DNA from: Solibacillus cecembensis
GTDB lineage: Bacteria; Bacillota; Bacilli; Bacillales_A; Planococcaceae
Direction: 5' to 3'
Length of the DNA stretch: 64,000 nt
Assembly: GCF_001439635.1 (NCBI RefSeq)
Contig: NZ_LMBZ01000007.1
Location: 37,621-101,620, forward strand
The position numbers and the translations under genes are program-made. Within the stretch, counting starts at the first letter, position 1. Each line of letters begins with the position of its first letter. The notes under the pieces are model-generated. The model was not told the origin of the DNA and did not search any database. It saw only the letters and a program-made list of their open reading frames with translations. This document shows, piece after piece, positions 9,150 to 18,376 of the stretch.

Positions 9150-9368
9150 CTAACGTCTTTTCTTTTTATCGTCTTTTAGTAATAGGTTCTTCTTTATTAA
9201 TTTTTCTAATTCTACCTGGACGTGGTATTTATTTTCTTCAATTTGGGTGACATTTAAAACCTTTCCATTACGTCCTTTAATTCTGATATTTTCATCGACT
9301 TCAGGTATACGTCTTAAACATTGACTTAGTACAGATGTGTTTTTTTCATAAAAATGAATCGCAAACAT
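9150..9368 (-). CDS. Small basic protein of unknown function (72 aa)
   Basis: A 72-residue protein starting at ATG 9368, preceded on the minus strand by AAGGAG with good spacing. It contains a short beta-rich segment (VDENIRIKGRNGKVLNVTQI) and a lysine/arginine-rich C-terminus (LLLKDDKKKRR) that may bind nucleic acid. No signal peptide or membrane segment. Family not recognised. It is divergent from the protease gene at 9541. Confidence 0.6.
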   Translation of the reverse strand: MFAIHFYEKNTSVLSQCLRRIPEVDENIRIKGRNGKVLNVTQIEENKYHVQVELEKLIKKNLLLKDDKKKRR

Positions 9369-9540
9369 TTTGATACACTCCTTATAAACTCAAATAAAAC
9401 ATTGAGTGAACTTTTTTCCAATTTATGATGAATCCGAGACGTATAGAACTGTCAGAAAAGGACATTAATAAAATTTGAAAAATAGTTTCCACCTTTTAAT
9501 AATATGATAGGGTAATCGGATGAATTGAGGTGGAGAAGAA

Positions 9541-10809
9541 ATTAAGAAAAAATGGAGTTTACTTGCTGTACTAACATTTGGTCTGTACGTTGTGGCGATG
9601 TATTTCTATTTTTTTCATAACCAAAATAGTGAGATACCAGCCGCTCTGAAAGGTACGGCAGCAGATCCAAGTACTTTTCTAACAGCGCGGGAATTGGTGT
9701 TAAGTGAGGATTTATCAAAAATAAGAAATTTTCTATTTTTTATCGCAACGCCGTTTGAATGGTTGCTCTACTTTGTTATTTTGATTACGGGTATCTCACG
9801 TTTGTTCGAAGGATTGAGCCCCAGCCAACATAAATGGGCCATTTGGAGAAATGCAAAGTATTTATTTTTACTATCGCTTCTATTGTTTGTCCTCCAATTT
9901 CCACTAGATTATTTCCGGTATGTACTGAGTAAAAGCTATGGTATTAGTACGCAGCCCTTTTCCTCGTGGATGAGGGATAATGTGATCGGTTTTTGGATGA
10001 CTTTCGGGATGTCCGTTATCGTGGTCACGGTTCTCTATTGGCTCATCAAAAAAAGTCCGAAGAGATGGTGGTTATCAGCCTGGACATTAACTGTTCCATT
10101 TTCAATTTTTCTTATGTTCATCCAACCAGTCGTGATCGACCCAATATACAATGACTTTTCTCCACTAAAAGATAAAGCATTGGAGACGAAGGTTTTGTCA
10201 CTCGCACAGCAAGCAGATATTCCTTCAAATCATGTATATGAAGTGAACATGTCAGAGAAGACGAATGCATTAAATGCGTATGTAACAGGGATTGGTGAAA
10301 ATTCGAGAATTGTGTTGTGGGATACGACATTAAACCGATTAACGGATGAAGAAATACTCTTTATAATGGCACATGAGATGGGCCACTACGTGAAAAAGGA
10401 TATTTACCTAAACATCACAGTATACTTGTTGATGACGCTCATTGGACTATGGGGAATTGCAAAAATCATGCCTTGGATGATTAGACGTTATGGATCGATA
10501 TTAAAAATTAAACAAATGAGTAGTATTCATTCATTGCCATTGTTTTTATTGATTTCATCTTTTCTAGTATTCTTTTCAAGCCCACTATCCAATGCAGTTT
10601 CACGCTATCAAGAGGCCCGAGCTGATGAATATGCAATGGAACTAATGGAGAATCCCGAGGCTGCAATCTCGACGTTTCAACAGTTGACCAAAGTTGGGCT
10701 GGGCGAAGTAAATCCATCAGTACTTGTCAAATGGTTTCGCTACTCCCATCCGCCTATGTTAGAAAGAATCAATAATGTAGCCGATCAAGCTGAAAAGGAA
10801 TTGAACTAG
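9541..10809 (+). CDS. M48 family (Ste24/CAAX-type) membrane metallopeptidase
   Basis: An integral membrane zinc protease of about 422 residues. The zinc motif HEMGH (in IMAHEMGHYVKKD) and the downstream glutamate ligand in EARADEYAMEL are intact, flanked by several membrane helices, as in Ste24-type CAAX peptidases. The first membrane helix (WSLLAVLTFGLYVVA, then MYFYFF) is encoded upstream of the first GTG at 9592, which has no ribosome binding site. The only well-placed site is GAGGTGGAG at 9527-9535, and the codon after it is ATT at 9541, with stops just upstream. The start is therefore probably ATT, or the original ATG/GTG was mutated. Substrate unknown. Confidence 0.85.
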   Translation: MKKKWSLLAVLTFGLYVVAMYFYFFHNQNSEIPAALKGTAADPSTFLTARELVLSEDLSKIRNFLFFIATPFEWLLYFVILITGISRLFEGLSPSQHKWAIWRNAKYLFLLSLLLFVLQFPLDYFRYVLSKSYGISTQPFSSWMRDNVIGFWMTFGMSVIVVTVLYWLIKKSPKRWWLSAWTLTVPFSIFLMFIQPVVIDPIYNDFSPLKDKALETKVLSLAQQADIPSNHVYEVNMSEKTNALNAYVTGIGENSRIVLWDTTLNRLTDEEILFIMAHEMGHYVKKDIYLNITVYLLMTLIGLWGIAKIMPWMIRRYGSILKIKQMSSIHSLPLFLLISSFLVFFSSPLSNAVSRYQEARADEYAMELMENPEAAISTFQQLTKVGLGEVNPSVLVKWFRYSHPPMLERINNVADQAEKELN

Positions 10810-10951
10810 GTTTGAATCAATTGAAAAGCGTATCAAATCCTTTCATATCATGGATGTGACGCGTTCCCCCTTTTTCTGAGAAACTACTTTATTTCAATCA
10901 AAAGTTGTAAAGTATTGTCCTACCTTTTTCATTAAAATTGAAGGAGGGGGA

Positions 10952-11368
10952 ATGATTATGAAACAGTGGACACAAACATTGCATATCGCACAATTTCGCA
11001 TTGCGCGACCAACTGATAAATTAGATCGGATAGAACAATTTTATTGCGAGGGGCTGGGGCTTACAAAAATTGGAGAGTTCAAAGGACATCGTGGATATAC
11101 TGGCATTATGATTGGGTTACCAGATGAGTCGTATCATTTAGAATTTACTGAGCATGTTGATGGAAGTCCATGCCTTGCACCGACCAATGATAATTTACTC
11201 GTTTTTTATATGCCCGATAACTCGCAAATTCAAGTTGTACAATCTCGACTCGCTAATATGGGCTATCCTGAAATTCCACCAGAAAATCCTTACTGGGAAG
11301 AAAAAGGTGTGACCATCGCGGACCCTGATGGTTGGCGTATTGTATTGATGAACACTGAGGGGATTTAA
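10952..11368 (+). CDS. VOC (glyoxalase/dioxygenase fold) family protein
   Basis: A 138-residue single-domain protein of the vicinal-oxygen-chelate fold. Two beta-alpha-beta-beta-beta units are visible: LDRIEQFYCEGLGLTKIGEF followed by HLEFTEH, and a second half ending WRIVLMN. Candidate metal ligands are the N-terminal H of LHIAQF, E in YHLEF and residues near DPDGWRIVL. Members act as glyoxalases, dioxygenases or drug-binding proteins, so the substrate cannot be told. The start is ATG 10952 or 10958, both after AAGGAGGGGG. It stands alone, ended by a terminator at 11431. Confidence 0.85.
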   Translation: MIMKQWTQTLHIAQFRIARPTDKLDRIEQFYCEGLGLTKIGEFKGHRGYTGIMIGLPDESYHLEFTEHVDGSPCLAPTNDNLLVFYMPDNSQIQVVQSRLANMGYPEIPPENPYWEEKGVTIADPDGWRIVLMNTEGI

Positions 11369-11430
11369 AAGATATCAGAAATAGTTATTCAAAAAATTTT
11401 CTTAAATGTAACTTTTGAATCGAACCAAAG

Positions 11431-11464
11431 AGCCACGAATGTCACCAACATTCGCGGCTTTTTC
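11431..11464 (+). terminator. Rho-independent terminator, one copy of a repeated type
   Basis: AGCCACGAATGT pairs with ACATTCGCGGCT, followed by TTTTTCTC. Its 3' arm and tail closely resemble those of the hairpin at 18377. Confidence 0.8.
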
Positions 11465-11535
11465 TCTGACTATTATTTATACTACTCAATCAGAATGGAA
11501 CTTTGTGGTAATATTTATTGTGAGGAGTTGGTAAA

Positions 11536-12576
11536 ATGTTGGATAAAATGAGAAATGCGATTTATGAGTTGGATGAGAAAGAATTAAAGTCCGCATTATT
11601 TCTATTCTATTGCCGCGTGCAAGCTGTTGAGGAAGGTAACGGTTATTCAGAGCAACAATTCTTTTCAGATATAAAAAAATCATATAATGACCTATTAGAA
11701 TACGGAAAAAATAAGGCGAATGATGATCAAGACGCGCAATATGAAGCTACTCATATTGTATTTGGGTATTCTCCGATGGGTAGTTTAAGAGCGGCATTAA
11801 AAGAGTTAGAATTAAATCAAAAAGAAAAAATTATTACTTTTGCTGATTTGTTTTCAATCGGTCCGACTTGGCAATTACATGACGTACAAGGAATGGATCA
11901 TCGGTATGAATGGTTAAGAACACATATCAATATTGATGATGAAGTGCTATCCAATTATCAAGGTAACTTTGAACGGACTATTTTAAACATTGATCAAATC
12001 CCAACCCATCACCCAATTATTATTTGGGCTGGAGAAAATGCACACGAGCAAACGGGTTTAAGATATGTACTCCATTTATTAAAAGGAAAAACAAACGACA
12101 TCATGATCATTAATACAAACGAAGCCTATAAAAATTATTTTGAACGACCCGAAATTGATTTTACGCCACGAAGCACGGGAGAACTCTCACCGGAGCAATT
12201 AAAACAAATTTATGAAAATGAGAAAAATGGTAATACATTAACACAATCTGAACGGAAAACGCTTGAACAACAATGGGAACAACTAAGTGAGGAAAAAGAA
12301 GTGTTAAGGATTTGGCAAGATCATAAAATAATGAGTGTTTCTGAAACTTTTTACGACGAGTACATCATTCAAACAGTTAAGAAATCTCATAGTAAGCGAA
12401 AAAACAATGACTTTATAAAATCAGCTCGAATCATTGGTGAAGTAATCGGCCATTTGGATCAATATGTTGGCGATCAATTTATCGAATATCGCGTCAGACG
12501 CTTAATCGTGGATGGCATATTTGACATGGAAGGTGTTCCAAAGGCAATGCGATATTATAGCATTAAAATTCGATAA
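11536..12576 (+). CDS. DUF1835 domain-containing protein
   Basis: A 346-residue cytosolic protein. Residues about 70-190 match the DUF1835 pattern (THIVFGYSPMGSLRAAL, then ITFADLFSIGPTWQLHD and INTNEAY). The C-terminal 100 residues (SARIIGEVIGHLDQYVGDQF, then VRRLIVDGIFDMEG) fit the companion DUF3658-type region. Biochemical function is not established for the family. A GAGGAGTTGG site precedes the ATG. It is monocistronic, following a terminator. Family call is from sequence memory. Confidence 0.8.
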   Translation: MLDKMRNAIYELDEKELKSALFLFYCRVQAVEEGNGYSEQQFFSDIKKSYNDLLEYGKNKANDDQDAQYEATHIVFGYSPMGSLRAALKELELNQKEKIITFADLFSIGPTWQLHDVQGMDHRYEWLRTHINIDDEVLSNYQGNFERTILNIDQIPTHHPIIIWAGENAHEQTGLRYVLHLLKGKTNDIMIINTNEAYKNYFERPEIDFTPRSTGELSPEQLKQIYENEKNGNTLTQSERKTLEQQWEQLSEEKEVLRIWQDHKIMSVSETFYDEYIIQTVKKSHSKRKNNDFIKSARIIGEVIGHLDQYVGDQFIEYRVRRLIVDGIFDMEGVPKAMRYYSIKIR

Positions 12577-12583
12577 GACTTGA

Positions 12584-12772
12584 ACTATCTATATTATTTT
12601 CGGTATCTTATCAATTATCGGTATTATACTCGCTGTTATTTCTATTGTTATGTCGATATCATCTAGACTCATAAGAAAATTATTATTTGGGTTGGTAGGG
12701 TTAAGCGCAAATGTATTTGTTTTATTTTTGGTTTACTTATTATTGTTAGCAATGGGCATTGCTGAGTCTTAA
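12584..12772 (+). pseudogene. Fragment of a small two-helix membrane protein
   Basis: An open frame of 63 codons encodes two hydrophobic helices (FGILSIIGIILAVISIV and VFVLFLVYLLLLAMGI) separated by a basic link. It opens 8 bp after the DUF1835 gene, has no ATG/GTG/TTG start with a ribosome binding site, and its first ATG lies inside helix one. It is probably the 3' part of a small membrane protein that lost its start. Family unknown. Confidence 0.4.
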
Positions 12773-12862
12773 GGTCTATATACTATGAATCACATGTGCA
12801 CCTGGAATTATTATTGATTGGGAAACGTCTATGTAAGGAATAGTAGAAATTGAGGTGATAGT

Positions 12863-13138
12863 ATGCGATTTTTGTTCAATAAGATAACACTTTTCGGAAT
12901 TAGTTTTTTATCGTTTAGTTTAATCGTGATTGGCTTCTTCTTGCAAACGATCCTTATTCCTTTGCAAGATTTAGATTTAATAAGTAGACAAGATTTATTA
13001 GCACTTCAAAAAGAGTATGCATTAAACTACCCATTAGGAACAGGGCTACTTTATCTAGGGAAATTTTTAATGATTTTAGTTATAGTGCTTTTTATTCTAA
13101 AATTATATAAATATAACAAAAGGAAATCAGATGCATAG
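12863..13138 (+). CDS. Small membrane protein of unknown function
   Basis: A 91-residue protein with two membrane segments: residues about 10-32 (FGISFLSFSLIVIGFFLQTI) and 60-82 (GTGLLYLGKFLMILVIVLFI), joined by a charged loop and ending in a basic tail (KYNKRKSDA). A GAGGTGAT site precedes the ATG. It lies 69 bp before the kinase gene on the same strand and could be co-transcribed. Family not recognised. Confidence 0.7.
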   Translation: MRFLFNKITLFGISFLSFSLIVIGFFLQTILIPLQDLDLISRQDLLALQKEYALNYPLGTGLLYLGKFLMILVIVLFILKLYKYNKRKSDA

Positions 13139-13207
13139 TTATCTAGCTCCAATAAAATCGTGGGGAATTATATAGATGGACAGCAATTAGGAGTGTATGA
13201 AAACAAT

Positions 13208-13705
13208 ATGGAATCAAAGTTAATTATCATACGGGGAAACTCTGGGAGTGGTAAAACTACTACTGCGATGAGTCTTCAAAATCATTTAGGGCATGGAACA
13301 TTGTTGGTATCTCAGGATGCAGTTCGTCGCGATATGTTAATGGTTAAAGATAGAGAAGGCAACCTTTCAATTGATTTGATACGCCAAATAGCAGAATACG
13401 GTAAGGGTAAATGTGAATTTGTCATTGTGGAAGGGATCTTGAATAAAAATCGTTATGGCGAAATGTTAAATCATCTAATCCAGTTCTATAATCAAAAAGC
13501 GTATACATATTATTATGATTTATCTTTTGAAGAAACAGTCAAACGTCACAATTCTCGTTCGAAAAAGTTCGAATTTGGAGAAGCCTCTTTACGTGCCTGG
13601 TGGAATGCAAATGAATATTTGGGCGTTGATGGAGAAGTGAAATTGACGGATGAGATGTCACAGAGCGAAGTATTTGAGTTAATTTTAAGTCAAATAAAAA
13701 ACTAA
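13208..13705 (+). CDS. P-loop kinase of the AAA/zeta-like small-molecule kinase group
   Basis: A 165-residue P-loop NTPase. The Walker A motif IIRGNSGSGKTT starts at residue 7. A Walker-B-like strand (CEFVIVEGILN) and the lid region (YYYDLSFEETVKRHNSRSKK) follow the layout of small kinases related to gluconate/uridine kinases and zeta toxins. The exact substrate is unknown. The start ATG 13208 gives the usual short strand before the P-loop; AGGAG lies 14 nt upstream, which is longer than ideal. A longer reading from GTG 13160 is possible. No antitoxin-like neighbour is obvious. Confidence 0.8.
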   Translation: MESKLIIIRGNSGSGKTTTAMSLQNHLGHGTLLVSQDAVRRDMLMVKDREGNLSIDLIRQIAEYGKGKCEFVIVEGILNKNRYGEMLNHLIQFYNQKAYTYYYDLSFEETVKRHNSRSKKFEFGEASLRAWWNANEYLGVDGEVKLTDEMSQSEVFELILSQIKN

Positions 13706-13840
13706 TTCGATTTGACTTTTAACAAACTGGTGCTTTTGTTCCGTAAATGCTTTTCTAAAAACTGTTGAAGAAAGGTATATCCCATTACGTTTTGTTTATA
13801 CTGAATATTTCGAAATATAGGAAAGGGGTTCGTATATTTA

Positions 13841-14845
13841 ATGCTATCAACTACTTATAAACATGTAATCAATGCCATAGAAAATACATATCAAACATTA
13901 GATTGTACGGGTGCAGCTCTTGTGATTTTTCACAATAACGAGTTGCAGGTCGAGCGATATTGGGGGAAACATTCTGCCAAAAAAGATGCTCGTTTAGTGC
14001 AATCGGATACAAAGTTTCATATCGCTTCCTGTCGTAAAAGTTATGTCGCATTTGCTGTTGCGTATGCGCTTCATCATGGATTCATTCAATCATTAGATGC
14101 TGAAATTTTAATCTACCTCCCATTACCGCAACAGAAGGAATTGTATAAAGGAATAACAATTCGCCATCTTGTTACGCATTCACACGGACTTATAGAAAGA
14201 AATGGCGAAGTAGTTAGAGAATTTACTGCTGGCACGAGCTGGGCATATCGTGATATTAATGTTGAGTTGATTTCTGAAATTATTCAATTTACAACGAAAA
14301 AAACAATTGCGGAAATATTAAACTATGAAGTATTTACACCTTCAAATTTCATTGAAACAAATTGGTATAACACATTTGATGATACTTTCGTTGACGTCAT
14401 AGGAAAAGAGAATAATAGGCATTGGTCTGCTTCCCTAAATCTGGATGGCAGCAAATAGAATTTGTATGCCTCAGCACGTGAACTAGCGAAATGGGGGCTT
14501 TTACATCTAAATAACGGCTCGTTAAATGGTAAACAAGTGATTGATTCAAACATTATTCAACTTGCTACGACTTTACAAAGTCCTTCTTATTCAAATGCGG
14601 ATTTACCTGAGAACGGGATTTTTTGGTTTGTGAAAGGTTCACAAGCGAAAAAATCTGAAATTGGTGCGCTTGTGCCAAATGGTGCCTATCAAATTTTAGG
14701 CTATACGACGGTTACACTATTGATTATTCCAAGTGAAAATATCGTAGCTGTAAGAGCATTTAATAGCTATGGAAATCCTGAGGGCTATGATTATTTGAAG
14801 GATGTAAGAACTTTTGGAGATGCCATAATGTTGGATTTAACTTGA
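13841..14845 (+). pseudogene. Serine hydrolase (class C beta-lactamase family), broken by one amber codon
   Basis: The frame from ATG 13841 to 14845 encodes about 334 residues of a penicillin-binding-protein-like serine hydrolase, but TAG at 14456-14458 (codon 206) interrupts it. The same frame continues directly as NLYASARELAKWGLLHLNNG, the expected next block of the family. The catalytic SxxK motif is intact (SCRK, Ser63/Lys66). Without read-through the 205-residue product lacks the C-terminal third including the third catalytic block. One base change, for example to CAG or AAG, would restore the gene. Confidence 0.8.
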
Positions 14846-14973
14846 TTGTTATTTACAATTAACAGACTAAGAGTATCGAAATGGGGAACCCTCCAAACAA
14901 TGTATATCACTTATTAAAATAGCTTTTCTCTATATAATTATAGAAGAAAAACAGAAAGATTGGTTAATTTATA

Positions 14974-16440
14974 ATGGAAATAAAGTTCAATAGCTTTTTT
15001 AGAGAAGAACTATCAATCGATCGAATTCAAGAAGCCATGGAAAGTGGAGAAATAACATCAAAAGAATTAGTTATGTATTATTTATATAGAATTGCAAATA
15101 TTGATCAAGGTGGACCGCGAATTAATTCCATGCTTGAAATAAATTCTGAAGCGATATTTATAGCAGAAGCACTAGATAATGAAAGAAAATTAAAAGGTTC
15201 CAGAGGCCCCTTACACGGCATTCCGATTGTACTCAAGGACAATATTGAAACAAAAGATTCCATGCATACAAGTGCTGGAACACTCGCATTAGAAAACCAC
15301 TTAGCCTGTCAAGACGCTTTTCTTGTAAAAAAACTTCGTGAGGCAGGTGCTGTTATATTAGGTAAAACCAATATGACAGAATTAGCAAATGGTATGTCGA
15401 GTGAAATGTGGGCAGGTTATAGTGCAAGAGGAGGACAAACATTAAACCCATATGGTGATCCGACACTTTTTGTTGGTGGTTCTAGTTCTGGATCCGCAGT
15501 GGCAGTAGCCTCGAATTTTTCAGTACTAGCTGTTGGGACTGAAACAGATGCCTCAATTCTTAGTCCTGCTATTCAAAATTCAGTAGTGGGAATTAAGCCA
15601 ACTGTTGGTTTAATCAGCCGCAATGGTATTATTCCTTTTACATACTCTCAAGATACTGCCGGACCGTTTGCGAGAACTGTTAAAGACGCAGCCATTTTAT
15701 TAGGTGCATTAGTGGGAATAGATGACCACGACATTGCTACTTATAAAAGTGAAGGGAACGCACAACAAAATTACACAAACGATTTAGATACGAAAGGATT
15801 AAACAACACTAAAATTGGCATATTTAATGATGCACCCAAAGACTATTATGACTCTGGAGAATATGATGCACAATTATTTCAACATGCGATTCAAGCTTTA
15901 ACTGAACAAGGCGCAACGATAATTGAAAATATCAATATTCCTTCCTTTCATATGGATTGGAAATGGGACGTACCTTTATATGAATTGAAGCATAGCCTAG
16001 ATAATTATCTTTCTAAGTTGCCTTCTCATATGCCAGTACATTCAATATCTGAATTGATTCAATTCAATAAAAAATTTGGCGAAAAAGCATTGAAATATGG
16101 GCAAGATAAATTAGAGCGTAGAGAAAGTTATTCAAATACACTAAGTGACTCAAAATATTTAAATGCAAAATTAGAAGACTTATATTTTTCTCAAGAACAA
16201 GGAATTGACTATGTATTGAAGAAGTATGACCTCGATGCAATTGTTTTTCCTTCTTACATTGGTTCAACTATTAGTGCGAAAGCGGGCTACCCATCTATAG
16301 CAGTACCAGCTGGCTATATGGCCAATGGCAGACCGTTTGGTATAACTTTTGCAGGCACAGCTTTTAGCGAAGGGGACTTAATCAAATTCGCTTTTGCGTT
16401 TGAACAGGCGACAAAGCACCGTATTGCCCCAAACTTCTAG
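14974..16440 (+). CDS. Amidase (amidase-signature family)
   Basis: A 488-residue enzyme with the amidase-signature Ser-cisSer-Lys arrangement: catalytic lysine in GIPIVLKDNIET (about residue 88) and the glycine/serine-rich signature GGSSSGSAVAVAS around residues 168-180. The cis-serine and nucleophile lie in these blocks, followed by GTETDASILSPA. Members hydrolyse amides such as fatty-acid amides, peptide amides or Glu-tRNA; the absence of gatB/gatA neighbours and the sequence style suggest a stand-alone catabolic amidase. It starts at ATG 14974 and is cytosolic. Substrate not predictable. Confidence 0.9.
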   Translation: MEIKFNSFFREELSIDRIQEAMESGEITSKELVMYYLYRIANIDQGGPRINSMLEINSEAIFIAEALDNERKLKGSRGPLHGIPIVLKDNIETKDSMHTSAGTLALENHLACQDAFLVKKLREAGAVILGKTNMTELANGMSSEMWAGYSARGGQTLNPYGDPTLFVGGSSSGSAVAVASNFSVLAVGTETDASILSPAIQNSVVGIKPTVGLISRNGIIPFTYSQDTAGPFARTVKDAAILLGALVGIDDHDIATYKSEGNAQQNYTNDLDTKGLNNTKIGIFNDAPKDYYDSGEYDAQLFQHAIQALTEQGATIIENINIPSFHMDWKWDVPLYELKHSLDNYLSKLPSHMPVHSISELIQFNKKFGEKALKYGQDKLERRESYSNTLSDSKYLNAKLEDLYFSQEQGIDYVLKKYDLDAIVFPSYIGSTISAKAGYPSIAVPAGYMANGRPFGITFAGTAFSEGDLIKFAFAFEQATKHRIAPNF

Positions 16441-16501
16441 AAAAATTTTTATTTGAATGTGTTAGAAAAGGTGCAAATGAATAGTAAAAGGAGGCAATGA
16501 A

Positions 16502-17032
16502 ATGAACATAACAACGGATAGATTAATAATACGTAAATTTACGAATGACGATTGGCGAAGTGTACATGAATATACATCCGATCCGAATGTTATGAAATAT
16601 ATTCCCGAAGGTGTTTTTACTGAAGGAGCGACAAAAAAGTTTATAAATCAAAATATGGGTGATCAAGCTGAAAAATTTCCTGTTATCTTGATAGATGAAA
16701 ACATTCTTATTGGGCACATCTTTTTTGGTAAATATTTTGGTGAACATACATACGAGATTGGATGGGTATTCAATCCGAAATATTACAATAAAGGTTATGC
16801 TTCTGAAGCAGCAAAAGCGATTTTACAATTTGGTTTTGAAAACATGAAGTTACATCGAATTATAGCAACATGTCAGCCTCAAAATATTCCATCGTATCGA
16901 GTTATGGAGAAGATTGGAATGAGAAGGGAAGGCTACTTTAAAAAATGTATTCCGAGCGGTAATGATTGGTGGGATGAGTATTATTACGCAATTTTAGAGG
17001 AAGAATGGAAAACAGATATAATAAGTTATTAG
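16502..17032 (+). CDS. GNAT N-acetyltransferase (RimJ/RimL type)
   Basis: A 176-residue acetyltransferase. It opens with the typical TDRLIIRKFTNDDW block, has the acetyl-CoA-binding segment YYNKGYASEAAKAILQFGF (Q/R-x-x-G-x-A variant) and the C-terminal FENMKLHRIIATCQPQNIPS and RVMEKIGMRREG blocks. Such enzymes acetylate protein N-termini, aminoglycosides or metabolites; the acceptor is not told by sequence. The start ATG follows AAAGGAGGCAATGAA. It is 61 bp after the amidase on the same strand and may share its transcript. Confidence 0.9.
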   Translation: MNITTDRLIIRKFTNDDWRSVHEYTSDPNVMKYIPEGVFTEGATKKFINQNMGDQAEKFPVILIDENILIGHIFFGKYFGEHTYEIGWVFNPKYYNKGYASEAAKAILQFGFENMKLHRIIATCQPQNIPSYRVMEKIGMRREGYFKKCIPSGNDWWDEYYYAILEEEWKTDIISY

Positions 17033-17084
17033 TAAAATATTGATTGTGCACCTGGTGTATTAATTTTTGTAAAAGGTGGTGTTA

Positions 17085-17327
17085 TTGAAGCTCGTGAAAG
17101 AAGGGCATTTTAATTTCCCTTTAATATATTGGATATTTTTTATTCCAACATTTTTAGCTTTAAGTTATAAAACACTATTTTTAGACGTACAAATTTAATA
17201 TTTTTACTTCGATGAACTTGAGGATTTTGGTAGGTATGTATTTTTTCTTGGAGTTAGTTTTGTCGAAGCCTTTATATATTTTTTAATCATTCGAATAGTT
17301 GTTGGATTACTCCAATCTTTTTTTTAG
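17085..17327 (+). pseudogene. Small membrane protein gene interrupted by one TAA
   Basis: An 81-codon frame starts at TTG 17085 after AAAGGTGGTG and ends at TAG 17325, with one internal TAA at 17196-17198. Before the stop it reads LKLVKEGHFNFPLIYWIFFI and onward; after it FDELEDFGRYVFFLGVSFVE and a second hydrophobic helix (FIYFLIIRIVVGLL). The two halves together make a plausible two-helix membrane protein of 80 residues. Function unknown. Confidence 0.55.
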
Positions 17328-17511
17328 AAATTTCATGTTCATTCATAAAAAAAGTTCCCAAATAAAGGTTTAGGTATACATTATTAAGCAATGACTGTTG
17401 TTAACTTGACATTCTAGTTATTTGTATGCTAAATGCATTAATCTTACATTCCAAAGTAGAGCTTTGTTATATAGCAATATTGAGAGAGAAAAATCGTAAG
17501 GGAGGAATGAA

Positions 17512-17652
17512 ATGTTAGGTAATTTTTCAATAATTATACTTTTAATCACACTTGTGTATATTGTAACGAAAAAATTAAAAATTACAAATCCAATTCCTTT
17601 TGCGCTCTTAATGGGCTTAGTCTGTACGCTTTTATTGTGGGTATTAGACTAA
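17512..17652 (+). CDS. Very small membrane protein (46 aa)
   Basis: A short gene with a strong AGGGAGGAATGAA site before ATG 17512. The product has two predicted helices: FSIIILLITLVYIVT and ALLMGLVCTLLLWVL, separated by a basic turn (KKLKITNP). The ribosome binding site and the helix-turn-helix membrane layout suggest a genuine small protein. Function unknown. Confidence 0.5.
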   Translation: MLGNFSIIILLITLVYIVTKKLKITNPIPFALLMGLVCTLLLWVLD

Positions 17653-17902
17653 ATTAGATATAAAGAGATGCTCTGAAAAAATTTGTAATTATACCTTATT
17701 TATAATTTCGAATTTGTTTGTGCGCTCGGTGTATAAATTATAAGTGTAAAATCAGCATTTTATGGATTACTAATAGGCTGCTTTACTTAAAAATCATTGA
17801 TTTGCCGCTGTAGTTTTTAATTCTATATTAAACTAAAGAGTAGGTCGTTTGTAAAAAAATGTAATATTTTCGATAAGATGAACGGGAAAAGGTGAGTATA
17901 AA

Positions 17903-18268
17903 ATGGAGTATAGACCTTCGTTAAAAGAACTGTTGTTTCAACTAGAGGAGAAATTGTTGAAACCAGAAATCAGGACATCAAAAGATGAACTAACTAATCT
18001 TCTAGCAGTCAGTTTTTTTGAATTCGGAAGCTCAGGTAAAGTAATGTACAAAAATGAAAGTATTGGTGAAATGAGTCTTGGCATAGTGCGGATGAAAATG
18101 AGTGACTTCGAAATTCATCCATTGTCAGAGGGAATAGTTTTAACAACTTACCGAATTTATAACGAGATAAACAAACAATATTCATTACGCAGTTCGATAT
18201 GGAAGTTAAATGATGGACGTTGGAAGATGCATTTTCATCAAGGGACAAGAGTAACTTCTTCACTTTAA
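17903..18268 (+). CDS. DUF4440 / NTF2-like fold protein
   Basis: A 121-residue single-domain protein of the SnoaL/NTF2-like cone fold: an N-terminal helix pair (LKELLFQLEEKLLKPEIR), then FFEFGSSGKVM and the final strands YSLRSSIWKLNDGRWKMHFH. This is the DUF4440 pattern. The family includes small ligand-binding or enzyme-like proteins; no activity can be assigned. AAGGTGAG precedes the ATG. A terminator of repeated type follows at 18377. Confidence 0.8.
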   Translation: MEYRPSLKELLFQLEEKLLKPEIRTSKDELTNLLAVSFFEFGSSGKVMYKNESIGEMSLGIVRMKMSDFEIHPLSEGIVLTTYRIYNEINKQYSLRSSIWKLNDGRWKMHFHQGTRVTSSL

Positions 18269-18376
18269 TTATTGCTCATTTACAAGGTTAACTTAGTTAA
18301 ACAAGGATTGATAAAGTATACAAACCTACAAACCGAGTAAACGCTTCAAAATGCAAGTTGGGGGATATACTATTAA

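Noticed and set aside
13160..13705. The small kinase as a zeta toxin of a toxin-antitoxin pair
   Set aside because: No epsilon-like antitoxin gene lies upstream; the neighbour is a two-helix membrane protein, and the length is short for zeta toxins.
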